NCBI GenBank assembly: GCA_016125255.1
Contig: WGMD01000001.1
Span: 124,001-188,000, forward strand
Length of the DNA: 64,000 nucleotides
Direction of reading: 5' to 3'
From: Planctomycetota bacterium
Lineage (GTDB): Bacteria; Planctomycetota; Phycisphaerae; Phycisphaerales; Zrk34
Shown: in pieces, positions 23,890 through 33,222 of the stretch
Numbering within the stretch: position 1 is the stretch's first letter
How the letters are laid out: every line of letters begins with the position of its first letter
The notes under the pieces: generated by a model
Told to the model about the DNA's origin: nothing
What the model saw: the letters and a program-made list of their open reading frames with translations, nothing else
Database searches by the model: none
Translations under genes and position numbers: made by a program

Positions 23890-26604
23890 ATGGCCAACCA
23901 CGATCTTCAGATTGAAAGTCCCAAGGACACCTCGGGCGTCTTCGCCAAGGATCACGTGCCGCTTCCGCCGGCCGACGCCGACGTGTTGACGACCGCCTGC
24001 TCCTACTGCGCCGTTGCCTGCGGATACAAGGCCTATCGCTGGCCCGTCGGCAAAGTCGGCGGCGAGCGCGCCGACCAGAACGCCCTGCACACAGACTTCC
24101 CTACCGGAGCGGTCATGCGGCCCTGGGTCAGCCCCGCCCAGCACAACATCGTCCGCCACCAGGGCAAGCCGCACCATGTGGTGATCCTGCCCGACCACGA
24201 CGCCCGCTCGGTCAACGTCGGCGGCAATCATTCGATCCGCGGCGGCACGCTCGCTCAGAAATGCTTCAACCCCCAGACCCCCACGCGCGACCGCCTGATG
24301 TACCCGCAGATCCGCGTGCGCGGCACGCTCATGCCCGTGTCCTGGGACCTGGCCCTGAACGTGATGGCCGACGTGTCCCGATTCGTCATCGACAAGTACG
24401 GCGAGCACGCCTGGGGCATGAAGACCTACTCCTATGAGTTCTTCGAAAACACCTACGCGATCACCAAGCTGGCCAACCAGTCCATCGGCACCCCCGCCTT
24501 CGCGCCCCACGACAAGCCCAGCGACAGCAACGACGCGGTCGGCCTCGACGACGCGGGCATCAACTCCTTCTCAGCCAGCTATGAAGACTGGGGCCTGTGC
24601 GACGTGGCGTTCATGTCCGGCGTCGACCCCTACGAGACCAAGACCGTCCTGTTCACCACCTGGCTCATGGGCGGGGCGAACCCGAACAAGAAAATGATCT
24701 TCGTCACGCCCCACCGCACCATGGGCGTGGAGTACGGCCTGCGCAAGGGCGGACTCTGGCTGCCGATCATCCCCGGCACCGACACCGTCCTGCACCTGGC
24801 GCTGGCGCGGATCATCATCGACAATGGCTGGCAGGATCAGGGCTTCATCGACCAGTGGATCGCCAAGGCCTGGGAGGTCGAGGCCGGCTACGGCCGCGGC
24901 ACGCGCAACACCGGCTGGCAGTGGCGCACCACCTGGGGCACGTGGCAGAGCGACTGGGACGACTACCGCAAGTTCATCCGCTCGCACAAGTACGCCGAGC
25001 TGGACACCGCGGCGCGCATCACGGGGCTGGACATGCGGGACATCCAGCGCTGCGCCGAGCTGATCGCCAAGCCGCGCCCCGACGGGACGCGGCCCAAGAC
25101 CTCGTTCATGCTCGAAAAGGGCAACTACTGGTCCAACAACTATATGAACAGCGCCTCGCTGGCCTCGCTGGCGCTGGTCTGCGGGGCGGGCAATCGGCCC
25201 GGGCAGGTCATCAGCCGCGGCGGCGGACACCAGCGCGGCATGATGAAGGCCGACGGCGCCTCCGGGTTCCTGAGCCCCGAGAAGTACCCCGGCCGGCGTA
25301 AGAAATCGCTGAACTTCGACCGCTGGGTCATCGACGGCCAGGTCAAGTTCTGCTGGGTCATCGGCACAACGTGGATCCCCGCCATGCTCGCTTCGCAGCA
25401 GCTCGGCGACGTGCTGCGCGCCTTCACGCGCGACAACCCGCACCAGGTCAGCCGCCTTGATCGCCAGGCGATCGTCGAGACATTCAAGAAGCGCATCCTC
25501 ACCGGCGGCATGGTGATGGTCGACTCGGACATCTATCCCGTGGAGCCGCTGAACACGCAGCTTGCCGACATCGTTCTACCGGCGGCGCCGTGGGGCGAGG
25601 ACGACTACACGCGCTGCAATGCCGAGCGGCGCCTCCGCCTCTACAGCAAGATCTACGACGCGCCCGGCGACGCCAAACCCGACTGGTGGGCCGTCAAGGA
25701 ATTCGCCCGCCGCATGGGCTTCGACGCCGACGGCAGCTACCAGTGGAACACCAGCAACGATGTGTTTGAGGAGGCCGCCCGATTCGGACGCGGAGGCGTG
25801 TTGAACTACCACCCGCTCGTCGTCGAGGCGCAGCAGCGCGGCGTTCGCGCTCACGAACTGCTGCGTGCCTACGGCACCGAGGGCCTCCAGACGCCCATCC
25901 GCGTCCGCGACGGCAAGCTCGTCGGCACGCCCCGATTGCACGACCCAAACAATCAGCACGGCGAGATCGAAGGCGCCACCGTCCAGCGGAAGTGGCTCAC
26001 CGCCTTCAACACCCACAGCGGCAAGGCCGTGCTGCTGAAGTCGCCCTGGGACTTTAGCGGCTGGATCGACTTCTACGAGGCGGTTAAGCCCCGCCGCGAC
26101 AAGGGCGAGGTCTGGATCACCACCGGCCGCGTCAACGAGACCTGGCAGTCCGCCTTCGACGACCTGCGGAAGCCTTACCTGATGCAGCGCTGGCCCTATC
26201 CATTCATCTTCATCCACCCCGACGACGCCGCGCCCAAGGGCATCGAAAGCGGCGACTTCGTCTCGGCCTACAACGACACGGTCTACATCCAGACCTCTCA
26301 GCCCCAGGGTGTGCTCGACGACGACCTGACGTTCACCACGCTCATGCGCCGCGGCCACATCCAGGTCACCGAGGGCCAGTTCACCGCCGTCGCCATCGTC
26401 AGCGACGAGATGCGACAGGGTGTGGCCATGGCCAACTTCAACTTCCCCGGCGCCCCGGCCAACTCCGTCGCCCATGCCGTGCCCGATCCGATGACCAACA
26501 ACTACCGCTACAAACTCGGGCGCGGCGTGCTGCAGAAGGTCGGCCCCTCGCCGTTCAAACATTCATTCACCAGCATGTCCCTCAAGCCCCGACCCATCAT
26601 CTGA
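23890..26604 (+). CDS. aioA: Arsenite oxidase large subunit, Mo-bisPGD and 3Fe-4S
   Basis: This 904-residue DMSO-reductase-family catalytic subunit oxidises arsenite to arsenate in the periplasm. Cluster ligands are Cys37, Cys40 and Cys44 (ACSYCAVACGY) with Ser115 at the fourth position (GGNHSIRGG). This C-x2-C-x3-C-x70-S pattern is that of AioA with a 3Fe-4S cluster and excludes the Arx type. Other AioA-like stretches are AGNRPGQVISRGGGHQRGMM and PLNTQLADIVLPAAPWGED. It has no signal peptide of its own. At 904 residues it is longer than the roughly 820-850 of well-studied AioA proteins. It follows aioB in the operon, and MoaA for cofactor synthesis is encoded downstream. Confidence 0.93.
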   Translation: MANHDLQIESPKDTSGVFAKDHVPLPPADADVLTTACSYCAVACGYKAYRWPVGKVGGERADQNALHTDFPTGAVMRPWVSPAQHNIVRHQGKPHHVVILPDHDARSVNVGGNHSIRGGTLAQKCFNPQTPTRDRLMYPQIRVRGTLMPVSWDLALNVMADVSRFVIDKYGEHAWGMKTYSYEFFENTYAITKLANQSIGTPAFAPHDKPSDSNDAVGLDDAGINSFSASYEDWGLCDVAFMSGVDPYETKTVLFTTWLMGGANPNKKMIFVTPHRTMGVEYGLRKGGLWLPIIPGTDTVLHLALARIIIDNGWQDQGFIDQWIAKAWEVEAGYGRGTRNTGWQWRTTWGTWQSDWDDYRKFIRSHKYAELDTAARITGLDMRDIQRCAELIAKPRPDGTRPKTSFMLEKGNYWSNNYMNSASLASLALVCGAGNRPGQVISRGGGHQRGMMKADGASGFLSPEKYPGRRKKSLNFDRWVIDGQVKFCWVIGTTWIPAMLASQQLGDVLRAFTRDNPHQVSRLDRQAIVETFKKRILTGGMVMVDSDIYPVEPLNTQLADIVLPAAPWGEDDYTRCNAERRLRLYSKIYDAPGDAKPDWWAVKEFARRMGFDADGSYQWNTSNDVFEEAARFGRGGVLNYHPLVVEAQQRGVRAHELLRAYGTEGLQTPIRVRDGKLVGTPRLHDPNNQHGEIEGATVQRKWLTAFNTHSGKAVLLKSPWDFSGWIDFYEAVKPRRDKGEVWITTGRVNETWQSAFDDLRKPYLMQRWPYPFIFIHPDDAAPKGIESGDFVSAYNDTVYIQTSQPQGVLDDDLTFTTLMRRGHIQVTEGQFTAVAIVSDEMRQGVAMANFNFPGAPANSVAHAVPDPMTNNYRYKLGRGVLQKVGPSPFKHSFTSMSLKPRPII

Positions 26605-26643
26605 CGGATACACACGACCATTCGCCCATGTCATACCAGTTTG

Positions 26644-27768
26644 ATGTCGCGCCTTACGCTTGCCCTCACGCTGTTCGCGGGGCTGCTTGCGTGCCTCCCG
26701 GCCCATGCCGATTGGCCCCTGACTCCGGACAAGTCCCTCACCGTCTACGGCGACCTGCGCCTGCGCTGGGAGCAGGACTGGGACTCGACCGACCCCGCGG
26801 GCGCCGACCGCCGGGACCGCGACCGGTTCCGCATCCGCGCCCGCGCCGGGCTCAAGTGGCAGCCCGCCAACGCTCTGCTTCTGAACGTCCGCGTTCGCAC
26901 CGGCGACAACAATTCCCAGCAGTCGCCGCACATCACCCTCTGGCAGGATCGCGGCGATGAGGGCGACCAAGGCGATTTCAACATCGACCGACTCTACGCC
27001 AAATTCAAACCGACCGAACATTCCTCCGTGACGGTCGGGCGCGACGGACTGGCCATCTGGATCCCCAATGAGCTGCTTTGGGACGACGATGTGTACGTCG
27101 ATGGCGTCGCCTGGGCCTACAAACGCCAGGTCGATGAGGCGACCTACGCCTTCAACGCCACATGGGCTTTCCTGCCCGACGGACCCGACAGCATCAGCCA
27201 CGCCAATCGCGCCCAGATTCTCGCCGGCCAATTCGTCTACGGCCGAACCATCCAGCCCGGCCGCCTCACCGTCGCCGAGGCACTGCTGTACATCGCCGAC
27301 GACAACGATGCGCTGAACACCACCACAGACAACCTCGACTTCGCCATCAACTACACCAACGTGCAGTTTACCTTCGACCTCGCCGACGGCTTGCCGCTGA
27401 GCCTCGGCGCCGACCTCATGGTCAACTTCCACGACGGCCCCGACGGCGATCACCCCAACGAAAACTTCGGGTATGTGCTCTCGGCCCAGCTCGGCGGGCT
27501 TAAATCACGCGGCGACTGGTTGCTCGGCTACTACTGGGCGGAAATCGAGAAATGGGCCGTCCCCCGCTTCATGGCCCAAGACGACTGGTCTCGATTCGGG
27601 TCGGCCACGCAGACGCGTTCCAGCGACTTCCGGGGCCACGAACTTCGTGCTGGCTACATGATCACCGACAACATCAACATCCTCGCAAGGGTATATTTCG
27701 TCGAAACGATCACCAGCGATGTCGAAGACGGCAAACGCTTCCGCGTCGACCTGAACATCAAGTTCTAA
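26644..27768 (+). CDS. Outer-membrane beta-barrel (porin/alginate-export-like) protein
   Basis: This 374-residue exported protein has a signal peptide (MSRLTLALTLFAGLLACLPAHA). Alternating amphipathic strands follow, rich in aromatic residues and Asp, such as LTVYGDLRLRWEQDWDSTD. The C-terminus, KRFRVDLNIKF, ends in Phe as expected for barrels assembled by the BAM complex. The pattern resembles alginate-export or porin-like barrels of about 16 strands. The ATG at 26644 is used; a TTG directly precedes it. It sits between aioA and moaA, 39 bp after aioA, so it may let arsenite or arsenate cross the outer membrane. That role is inferred from position only. Confidence 0.75.
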   Translation: MSRLTLALTLFAGLLACLPAHADWPLTPDKSLTVYGDLRLRWEQDWDSTDPAGADRRDRDRFRIRARAGLKWQPANALLLNVRVRTGDNNSQQSPHITLWQDRGDEGDQGDFNIDRLYAKFKPTEHSSVTVGRDGLAIWIPNELLWDDDVYVDGVAWAYKRQVDEATYAFNATWAFLPDGPDSISHANRAQILAGQFVYGRTIQPGRLTVAEALLYIADDNDALNTTTDNLDFAINYTNVQFTFDLADGLPLSLGADLMVNFHDGPDGDHPNENFGYVLSAQLGGLKSRGDWLLGYYWAEIEKWAVPRFMAQDDWSRFGSATQTRSSDFRGHELRAGYMITDNINILARVYFVETITSDVEDGKRFRVDLNIKF

Positions 27769-27805
27769 AGATGATTTCGCAACCCACCGCCGGACACGCC
27801 CCATC

Positions 27806-28780
27806 GTGCAACTGAACGATCGACAGGGCCGCTCAATTCGTTATCTGCGTCTGTCGCTGACTCAGGCCTGCCAGATGCGATGCGCGTACTGTCGACCAAG
27901 TTGGCTCGGCCATTGCGGACAACGCGGCGAACTGACCGTCGATGAAATCGAGCGGCTCGTTCGTCACGTGGTGACGCATCACGGCATCAGAAAAGTGCGG
28001 TTGACAGGCGGTGATCCGACGACGCGCAGTGACCTGGTGCAGATCATTGAGCGGATCGCGTCCATCGACGGCGTCGACGACCTGGCGATGACAACCAACG
28101 GACTTTCGTTGGCGGCGCGCGCCCATGCGTATGCGGCCGCGGGGCTCGGGCGCGTCAACATTAGTCTCGATGCAATGCAGCGCGACACGTTCTGTCAGAT
28201 CACCGGCGTCGATGGGCTGCAGCGCGTACTTGACGGGTTGGACGCGGCGCAAGCGGCAGGGCTGGGACCGATCAAGCTGAACACCGTTGTGATGAAACAC
28301 TCCAACGAAGACCAACTCGAGCTGCTGATGAGATTCGCGGTGGGGCGCGGCATGGAGATCCGCTTCATCGAGCTGATGCCGATGGGCCCACTGGCCGATC
28401 AGTGGACCGATCGCTACATCGCGGAGTCGGAGATGAAGTGTGTTCTGTCGCCGCACATTCAGCACTGGGAGCCACTGGAGCAGGGCTCGGATTCGGCGCG
28501 GCGCTTCGGAGTCACGCTGGACAACGGCGTCATCGGCGTGGTTGGTTTCATCACGCCGATGAGTTGCAACTTCTGCGCCGCCTGCAGTCGAATCCGCATC
28601 ACCGCCGACGGATCAATCTACCCGTGCCTGATGGACCGGCCGGCCGGGTCGCTGATGTCAGCGATGCGTCCGCGGTTCGACAGCGATCGGCTGAATCGGC
28701 TGCTGATCGAATCGCTGGCTCAAAAGCGCTCCGAGCATCCGAGCACGGGCTATGTCACGATGACTACGATCGGAGGTTGA
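27806..28780 (+). CDS. moaA: GTP 3',8-cyclase MoaA (molybdenum cofactor synthesis)
   Basis: This 324-residue radical SAM enzyme carries out the first step of molybdopterin synthesis from GTP. The N-terminal cluster motif is ACQMRCAYC (Cys22, 26, 29), then KVRLTGGDPTTR. The C-terminal GTP-side cluster is MSCNFCAACSRIRIT with the third Cys in GSIYPCLMD. It ends in the Gly-Gly pair (TTIGG) needed for activity in MoaA. The start codon is GTG. It lies 38 bp after the barrel gene in the aio operon, so cofactor supply is tied to oxidase expression. No other moa, mob or mog gene is seen here. Confidence 0.92.
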   Translation: MQLNDRQGRSIRYLRLSLTQACQMRCAYCRPSWLGHCGQRGELTVDEIERLVRHVVTHHGIRKVRLTGGDPTTRSDLVQIIERIASIDGVDDLAMTTNGLSLAARAHAYAAAGLGRVNISLDAMQRDTFCQITGVDGLQRVLDGLDAAQAAGLGPIKLNTVVMKHSNEDQLELLMRFAVGRGMEIRFIELMPMGPLADQWTDRYIAESEMKCVLSPHIQHWEPLEQGSDSARRFGVTLDNGVIGVVGFITPMSCNFCAACSRIRITADGSIYPCLMDRPAGSLMSAMRPRFDSDRLNRLLIESLAQKRSEHPSTGYVTMTTIGG

Positions 28781-28781
28781 C

Positions 28782-29138
28782 ATGTCGCAGACTGAAGACG
28801 GCGGGAAGCTGCCCAAGACATTCAAGCAGTTCGTACTGCGATTTCCAGAACTGGGCGCGGCCCATGAACGGATCGGCAAGACGGTCGACGACCTGGGCCC
28901 ACTGGACACCAAGACGCGATTTCTGATCAAGATCGGCATCTGCGTCGGCGGCGGGTTGGAGTCGGCGATGCGGTCGCACGTGCGCCGCGCTACGCAGGCG
29001 GGTGCGACACCCGAAGAGATCGAGCAGGCGATTATGCTCGGTATGAACACGGTGGGTTTCCCGCGTACGGTCGCGGCGTGGAGCTGGGCCCTGCAGCAGT
29101 TCGAGCGCGACCGCAACCACGTGGCGGAAGGAGATTAA
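28782..29138 (+). CDS. Carboxymuconolactone decarboxylase-like protein without CxxC
   Basis: This 118-residue helical protein of the CMD/AhpD superfamily contains LDTKTRFLIKIGICVGGGLESAM (key parts K-R-x-L-I-K-I) and HVRRATQAGATPEEIEQAIML. The redox CxxC of AhpD is missing: the position reads GGGLESAMRSHV, leaving one Cys in GICVGG. A peroxidase role is therefore unlikely. GGAGG within the moaA 3' end precedes the ATG by about 5 bases, and only 1 bp separates the genes, so it is the last gene of the arsenite oxidase operon. CMD-like genes without CxxC are common beside redox operons; the function is unknown. Confidence 0.8.
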   Translation: MSQTEDGGKLPKTFKQFVLRFPELGAAHERIGKTVDDLGPLDTKTRFLIKIGICVGGGLESAMRSHVRRATQAGATPEEIEQAIMLGMNTVGFPRTVAAWSWALQQFERDRNHVAEGD

Positions 29139-29295
29139 GCTATGTGGAAGATCGTCAGATTTTTCGGTACGTAGGCGGCACACATGTCGCCGGGATACTT
29201 GTCCCTGACCGCCACCGCTCGCAGGCTCCCTGCTATTGTGTGATCACCGCATTGCACTGACCTCTATTCAATCACTCCCATGCCATGACAATCGC

Positions 29296-30234
29296 ATGCA
29301 AGTACAGACGACCATTGGCCCCGAAGATGATGCGATCCTGAAGTTGCTATCCGAAGCACCGTCGTGTTGGACGCCCCTGGAGGTGAATACACTGACGGCT
29401 GTGGAAGAGAGGACGTTGCAACGGCTGACGGGTGCGGCGTTGGTCGAACGGCGATTTACGGTTCGCCTGTCGTTGATCGGCCATCCGATTCGGCTGGATG
29501 TGACTGCCACGGCCACTGGGGAGTACGGCCTGGTCGAGGCGATGGAGCCGGTGTTGCGGCAAGCATGCGAACTGTGGGCGGATTTCTACAAAGAGAACTC
29601 CACGACGGGGCCCGGGGATAAGCCACGTTTCTTCTGCGAGCAGACCCAACCGCACCAGTGGCGACTGACATCTGAAGGCGTACAGGCTCAGCAAGACCTT
29701 ACTGAGGGGCACGCCAAGCGAGTGCTCGATTTCGTGCAGAAGCGCACGGTGGTGTTCTATGGGTTGATGGTGCGCGGCTATGGCCGAGCCGAACGGATCG
29801 AACTGAGCCAGCAGCCGCAACCGCCCGCTCAGGTCGAAGTGATCAACATGAGTGAGGTGAGCGGCCCGCTGGCCCAGATGGCCGCGATGATGGAGCAGTT
29901 GTTCACTAAACTGGACGCGGCGAAGCAGTCTTCCGCCGATACCGCTGACACCCCGAGCGCCGAGCGCGGCACGCGCGGCCCTCAGCGCATGCATCCCCAT
30001 CACGCCTGGCGATATCTGAGCACGGTGCAGGCCTGGGCGGAGGTCCAGCGGCAGAATAAGGGCAAGCCGCAGCGCCAGCGCGAGTCGAAAAGGTTGTTCG
30101 CCCGTAAGCAGGGCATCTCGGTCCACGAGCTCAATGCCATGCTCGCGTGGTATCGCAAATACCACAAACTGGGCCAGTTCCCCGCCGACCCTCAGACCCT
30201 CACGCGCGACCAACTCGACAAACTGTTCGCGTAG
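29296..30234 (+). CDS. Hypothetical protein at the left end of the element
   Basis: This 312-residue soluble protein was not recognised. The N-terminus (DDAILKLLSEAPSCWTPLEV, then VEERTLQRLTGAALVERRF) looks like a winged-helix DNA-binding segment, and RLTSEGVQAQQDL fits a wing. A middle Gln/Pro and Met-rich stretch (about 190-215) may be a linker or coiled coil. The basic C-terminal part (QRQNKGKPQRQRESKRLFARKQ in pieces) precedes LNAMLAWYRKYHKLGQF. The ATG at 29296 is preferred over one at 29236 because homology-like content begins here. It may be a regulator of the element. Confidence 0.6.
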   Translation: MQVQTTIGPEDDAILKLLSEAPSCWTPLEVNTLTAVEERTLQRLTGAALVERRFTVRLSLIGHPIRLDVTATATGEYGLVEAMEPVLRQACELWADFYKENSTTGPGDKPRFFCEQTQPHQWRLTSEGVQAQQDLTEGHAKRVLDFVQKRTVVFYGLMVRGYGRAERIELSQQPQPPAQVEVINMSEVSGPLAQMAAMMEQLFTKLDAAKQSSADTADTPSAERGTRGPQRMHPHHAWRYLSTVQAWAEVQRQNKGKPQRQRESKRLFARKQGISVHELNAMLAWYRKYHKLGQFPADPQTLTRDQLDKLFA

Positions 30235-30493
30235 TTCGTAACGGTTCACCCTCCCTTCGACAAAATATTTTCGCAGGCGTGACGACACTGCCCGGCGGCG
30301 ATTTCTCCACATAGAAGCACCTTGATGCCAGGCGTGCTGTCCTTGCGCGTTCATCTCGGACTTCTGCTGCTATTTCGAGCGGGACGAAAAAACCGTTCGC
30401 GGCAAATATAGCTAAGGGAGGGACAGCATGTTTTTCCACGCTGTCTGATCGACGTGCTCACGAGGTTGACACTGTCCACAGGGAGCTCTGCGC
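30235..30493. other. Intergenic region before the first AlpA-like gene
   Basis: No gene is supported in these 259 bases. It is more AT-rich than its surroundings around 30240-30275 and 30385-30440. GACAGC and GCTGTC (30430-30455) form a small imperfect hairpin, and TTGACA stands near 30465, too close to the next start to be judged a clear promoter. Confidence 0.4.
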
Positions 30494-30766
30494 ATGGAAG
30501 CGATTACCACCACCGACCCGCCTGATGATCATGCCACCACTATGCTCCGTGAGCGTGGCTCGCGCGACACCTGCGCAGAATCCGCGTTGCTGACGGTGCG
30601 CGACATGGCACGGTTTCTGAACTGCTCAACGAAAACGATCTATCGCCTACACGAGTCCGGCCACATGCCGCCCCCGGTGCGGCTGGGAGCGCTGGTCCGC
30701 TGGCCCACAACGGTGATTGAACATTGGGTCGACGCCGGTTGTCCCAAAACCAAACGGAGTGCCTGA
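30494..30766 (+). CDS. AlpA/excisionase-like HTH protein 1
   Basis: This is a 90-residue protein whose C-terminal 60 residues form a MerR-like/AlpA HTH: LLTVRDMARFLNCSTKTIYRL, then MPPPVRLGALVRWPTTVIEHWV. Such proteins act as excisionases or as activators of integrase genes in integrative elements. GGGAG lies 8 bases before the ATG. It overlaps the primase gene by one base (TGATG). It is a paralogue of the 80-residue protein at 34621, sharing STKTxYR, PxPxRLG and RW motifs, so the element carries two such regulators. Confidence 0.8.
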   Translation: MEAITTTDPPDDHATTMLRERGSRDTCAESALLTVRDMARFLNCSTKTIYRLHESGHMPPPVRLGALVRWPTTVIEHWVDAGCPKTKRSA

Positions 30767-33222
30767 TGCCTGCAGCGACCGCCGAGAAGCCGCATACGTC
30801 GGCAAACCACTCGATCAACCATGGCGCGACCTTGGACGCCGCGATCGGCTACACACGGCGCGATTGGCGCGTGGTGCCGATTCCATACCGTTCGAAGAAG
30901 ATCACGGCCAGGGGCTGGCAACAATGGCGACTGGACGAGGCCGACCTGCCCGAGCACTTCAGCGGTCGATGCAACGTCGGCGTGCTGATGGGCGAGCCGT
31001 CGGGCTGGTTGATCGACATCGACCTGGATCATCGGCGCGCGGTGGAACTGGCCGATGACTATCTGCCGCCGACCGGCGCCGTGTTCGGCCGCGCGAACAA
31101 GCCGCGTTCGCATCGGCTGTACGTCGTCACGTCACCGGTCGCCACGAAAAAGCACCGCAGCAAGTCTGCAGGCATGATCGTCGAGCTGCGCTCCACGGGG
31201 TTGCAAACCGTATTTCCGCCCAGCGTGCATGAATCGGGTGAGTCCATCGAGTGGGACCGCAGCGAAGGGCCAATCGCCGAGCCCGCCGTGGTCGATCCCG
31301 ATGAGTTGCTCGACGCCGTACAGCGCTTGGCTGATATGGTAAAGATCGAACTCGGTGAAAAACCCGCTCCCCCCCGCCCCCGGAACCCCCGGAAGAGAGT
31401 GGCGGCGGTGGATTCAGTCGGTCGCGTCGATACGCCGGTTGAGCCATTGCGGCCGCCAGACGAACATCGTTTCGACGCCGCACTCGGCGCGATGCTGACG
31501 ATGGGGATCATCGACCACCACGACGGCTCAGCCCGCCTCTTCGCCGCCGCGTGCAGATGCGTTGAACACGATCTATCCGACAACGATGCTCTCCACTGCA
31601 TCCGGGTCTACTCGCAACAGCGCCCGTTCCCACGGCCCTGGTCGGACACGGACATCCTCAAACGCTTGCGTGACGCGGAACATCGCGTGCAACGCGGCGC
31701 CGCCTTCGAGTGCGACGAGGATGGACTGATTCGCCTGGGCCAGCGCGACCCGATCACGGGCAAGCTGGTACTTTCACCTCGCCGCACTTTGCCCACGGCT
31801 CGGGCCTATCTCCGCGAATTCCATGACCATCCCGACGCCGCCACGCTGCGCACCTACGCGGGCCTCGTCATGGCGTGGCAAGGCAATCGCTATGTCGCCA
31901 TCGAGGACGCCGCGCTCAAGCATCGACTTCAGCCCTGGCTTCATGATGCCCTGCGCTACATCTACAACAAATCGACGCGGCAGATGGAATTGGTGCCCTT
32001 CGAATCGAATCCGACCACGACCCACCAGGCACTCGAATCGATTCGTCATTACACGCACCTCGACTCAACGCTTACGCCGCCGGTGTGGTTGATCGGGCAC
32101 GACGAACAACCTGATCCGCGTGAATTGCTGCCGTGCCGAACCATGAGTCTGCACATTCCGAGCCGACGCATCGTGCCCGCCACGCCGGCGCTGTTCACCA
32201 CCAACGCGCTGGACTTCGACTACGACGCTCACGCCCCAGCGCCTGCGCGCTGGCTGAGCTTTCTCGATCAACTGTGGCCGGATGATTCGCAGAGCATCGA
32301 CCTGCTGCAGGAGTGGTTTGGGTATTGCCTGACGCTGGACACGCGCCAGCAGAAGATGCTGTTGATCGTCGGCCCGCGCCGCTCGGGCAAGGGCACGATC
32401 GGTCGTGTGCTCAGCCAACTGGTGGGACCGGCCAACGTCTGCGGACCCACCACCACCTCGCTGGCCGGCACGTTCGGCCTTCAGCCACTGATCGGTAAGT
32501 CCTTGGCCATCGTCTCCGACGCCCGATTCCACGGCGAAAGCATCCTCATCGTCCTCGAGCGTCTGCTGTGCATCAGCGGTGAAGATTCACTGACCATCGA
32601 TCGCAAGCACATGCCCTCGGTGACGATGACATTGCCCACACGCTTTGTCTTCTTCACCAACGAGCTGCCGCGCCTGACCGACGCCTCGGCGGCTCTGGCC
32701 GGACGCTTCCTGACTTTGCGTCTGACGCGCAGTTTCTACGGCCGCGAGGACATGCAATTGGCGGACAAACTGCTGACTGAACTGCCCGGCATTCTGCTGT
32801 GGGCGATGCAGGGATGGTTGCGTCTGCGCGATCGTGGGCACTTTGTGCAGCCGGAAAGTGTGCGCGAGGCGGTTCGAGAACTCGAAGACCTCGCCTCGCC
32901 GGTGGGTGTGTTCGTGCGGGAATACTGCATCGTGGCGCCGGGACAGTGCGTGGAAGCCGGGCGGTTGTACGAGGCGTGGAAGCAATTCTGCATCGAGCTC
33001 GGCCGCGACCATCCGGGCACCGCGCAGACTTTCGGTCGTGATCTGCGCGCCGCCGTGCCGGGCATCACGACGCGGCAGGCCCGCGAATATGGCAACCGCA
33101 TCCGTCTCATCGAAGGCATCGCCTTGGCTTCGGAGCCGACGATTCCGGGGGCGGGGGTGTCACGCAGTGGCACGCGACCGTCACGCGATGTGTCACGCGA
33201 TGGCAACCTTGTAGGTGTTTGA
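30766..33222 (+). CDS. Primase-polymerase/D5-type helicase replication protein
   Basis: This 818-residue protein combines an N-terminal bifunctional primase-polymerase domain (about 20-200) with a C-terminal P4/D5-type superfamily 3 helicase. The prim-pol domain has the metal-binding WLIDIDLDH (about 82-90) and SHRLYVV. The helicase has a D5_N-like region, Walker A IVGPRRSGKGTIGR (about 534-547), SLAIVSDARF as Walker B-like, and TRFVFFTNELPRL as motif C with the sensor Asn. This is the autonomous replication protein type of satellites and integrative plasmids. A run of Pro/Arg near 205-215 is encoded by the dispersed repeat at 31377. Iteron-like repeats begin within its last codons (33156). 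Confidence 0.88.
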   Translation: MPAATAEKPHTSANHSINHGATLDAAIGYTRRDWRVVPIPYRSKKITARGWQQWRLDEADLPEHFSGRCNVGVLMGEPSGWLIDIDLDHRRAVELADDYLPPTGAVFGRANKPRSHRLYVVTSPVATKKHRSKSAGMIVELRSTGLQTVFPPSVHESGESIEWDRSEGPIAEPAVVDPDELLDAVQRLADMVKIELGEKPAPPRPRNPRKRVAAVDSVGRVDTPVEPLRPPDEHRFDAALGAMLTMGIIDHHDGSARLFAAACRCVEHDLSDNDALHCIRVYSQQRPFPRPWSDTDILKRLRDAEHRVQRGAAFECDEDGLIRLGQRDPITGKLVLSPRRTLPTARAYLREFHDHPDAATLRTYAGLVMAWQGNRYVAIEDAALKHRLQPWLHDALRYIYNKSTRQMELVPFESNPTTTHQALESIRHYTHLDSTLTPPVWLIGHDEQPDPRELLPCRTMSLHIPSRRIVPATPALFTTNALDFDYDAHAPAPARWLSFLDQLWPDDSQSIDLLQEWFGYCLTLDTRQQKMLLIVGPRRSGKGTIGRVLSQLVGPANVCGPTTTSLAGTFGLQPLIGKSLAIVSDARFHGESILIVLERLLCISGEDSLTIDRKHMPSVTMTLPTRFVFFTNELPRLTDASAALAGRFLTLRLTRSFYGREDMQLADKLLTELPGILLWAMQGWLRLRDRGHFVQPESVREAVRELEDLASPVGVFVREYCIVAPGQCVEAGRLYEAWKQFCIELGRDHPGTAQTFGRDLRAAVPGITTRQAREYGNRIRLIEGIALASEPTIPGAGVSRSGTRPSRDVSRDGNLVGV
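31377..31395. repeat. Dispersed (CCCCCGGAA)n repeat, copy 3
   Basis: CCCCCGGAA occurs twice in tandem, identical over 18 bases to the core at 9444-9461, here within the linker-coding part of the primase gene. Confidence 0.6.

Noticed and set aside
23272-24510. 412-codon minus-strand frame over aioB/aioA
   Set aside because: The opposite strand encodes complete AioB and AioA with all cluster ligands; the shadow product has no domain pattern.
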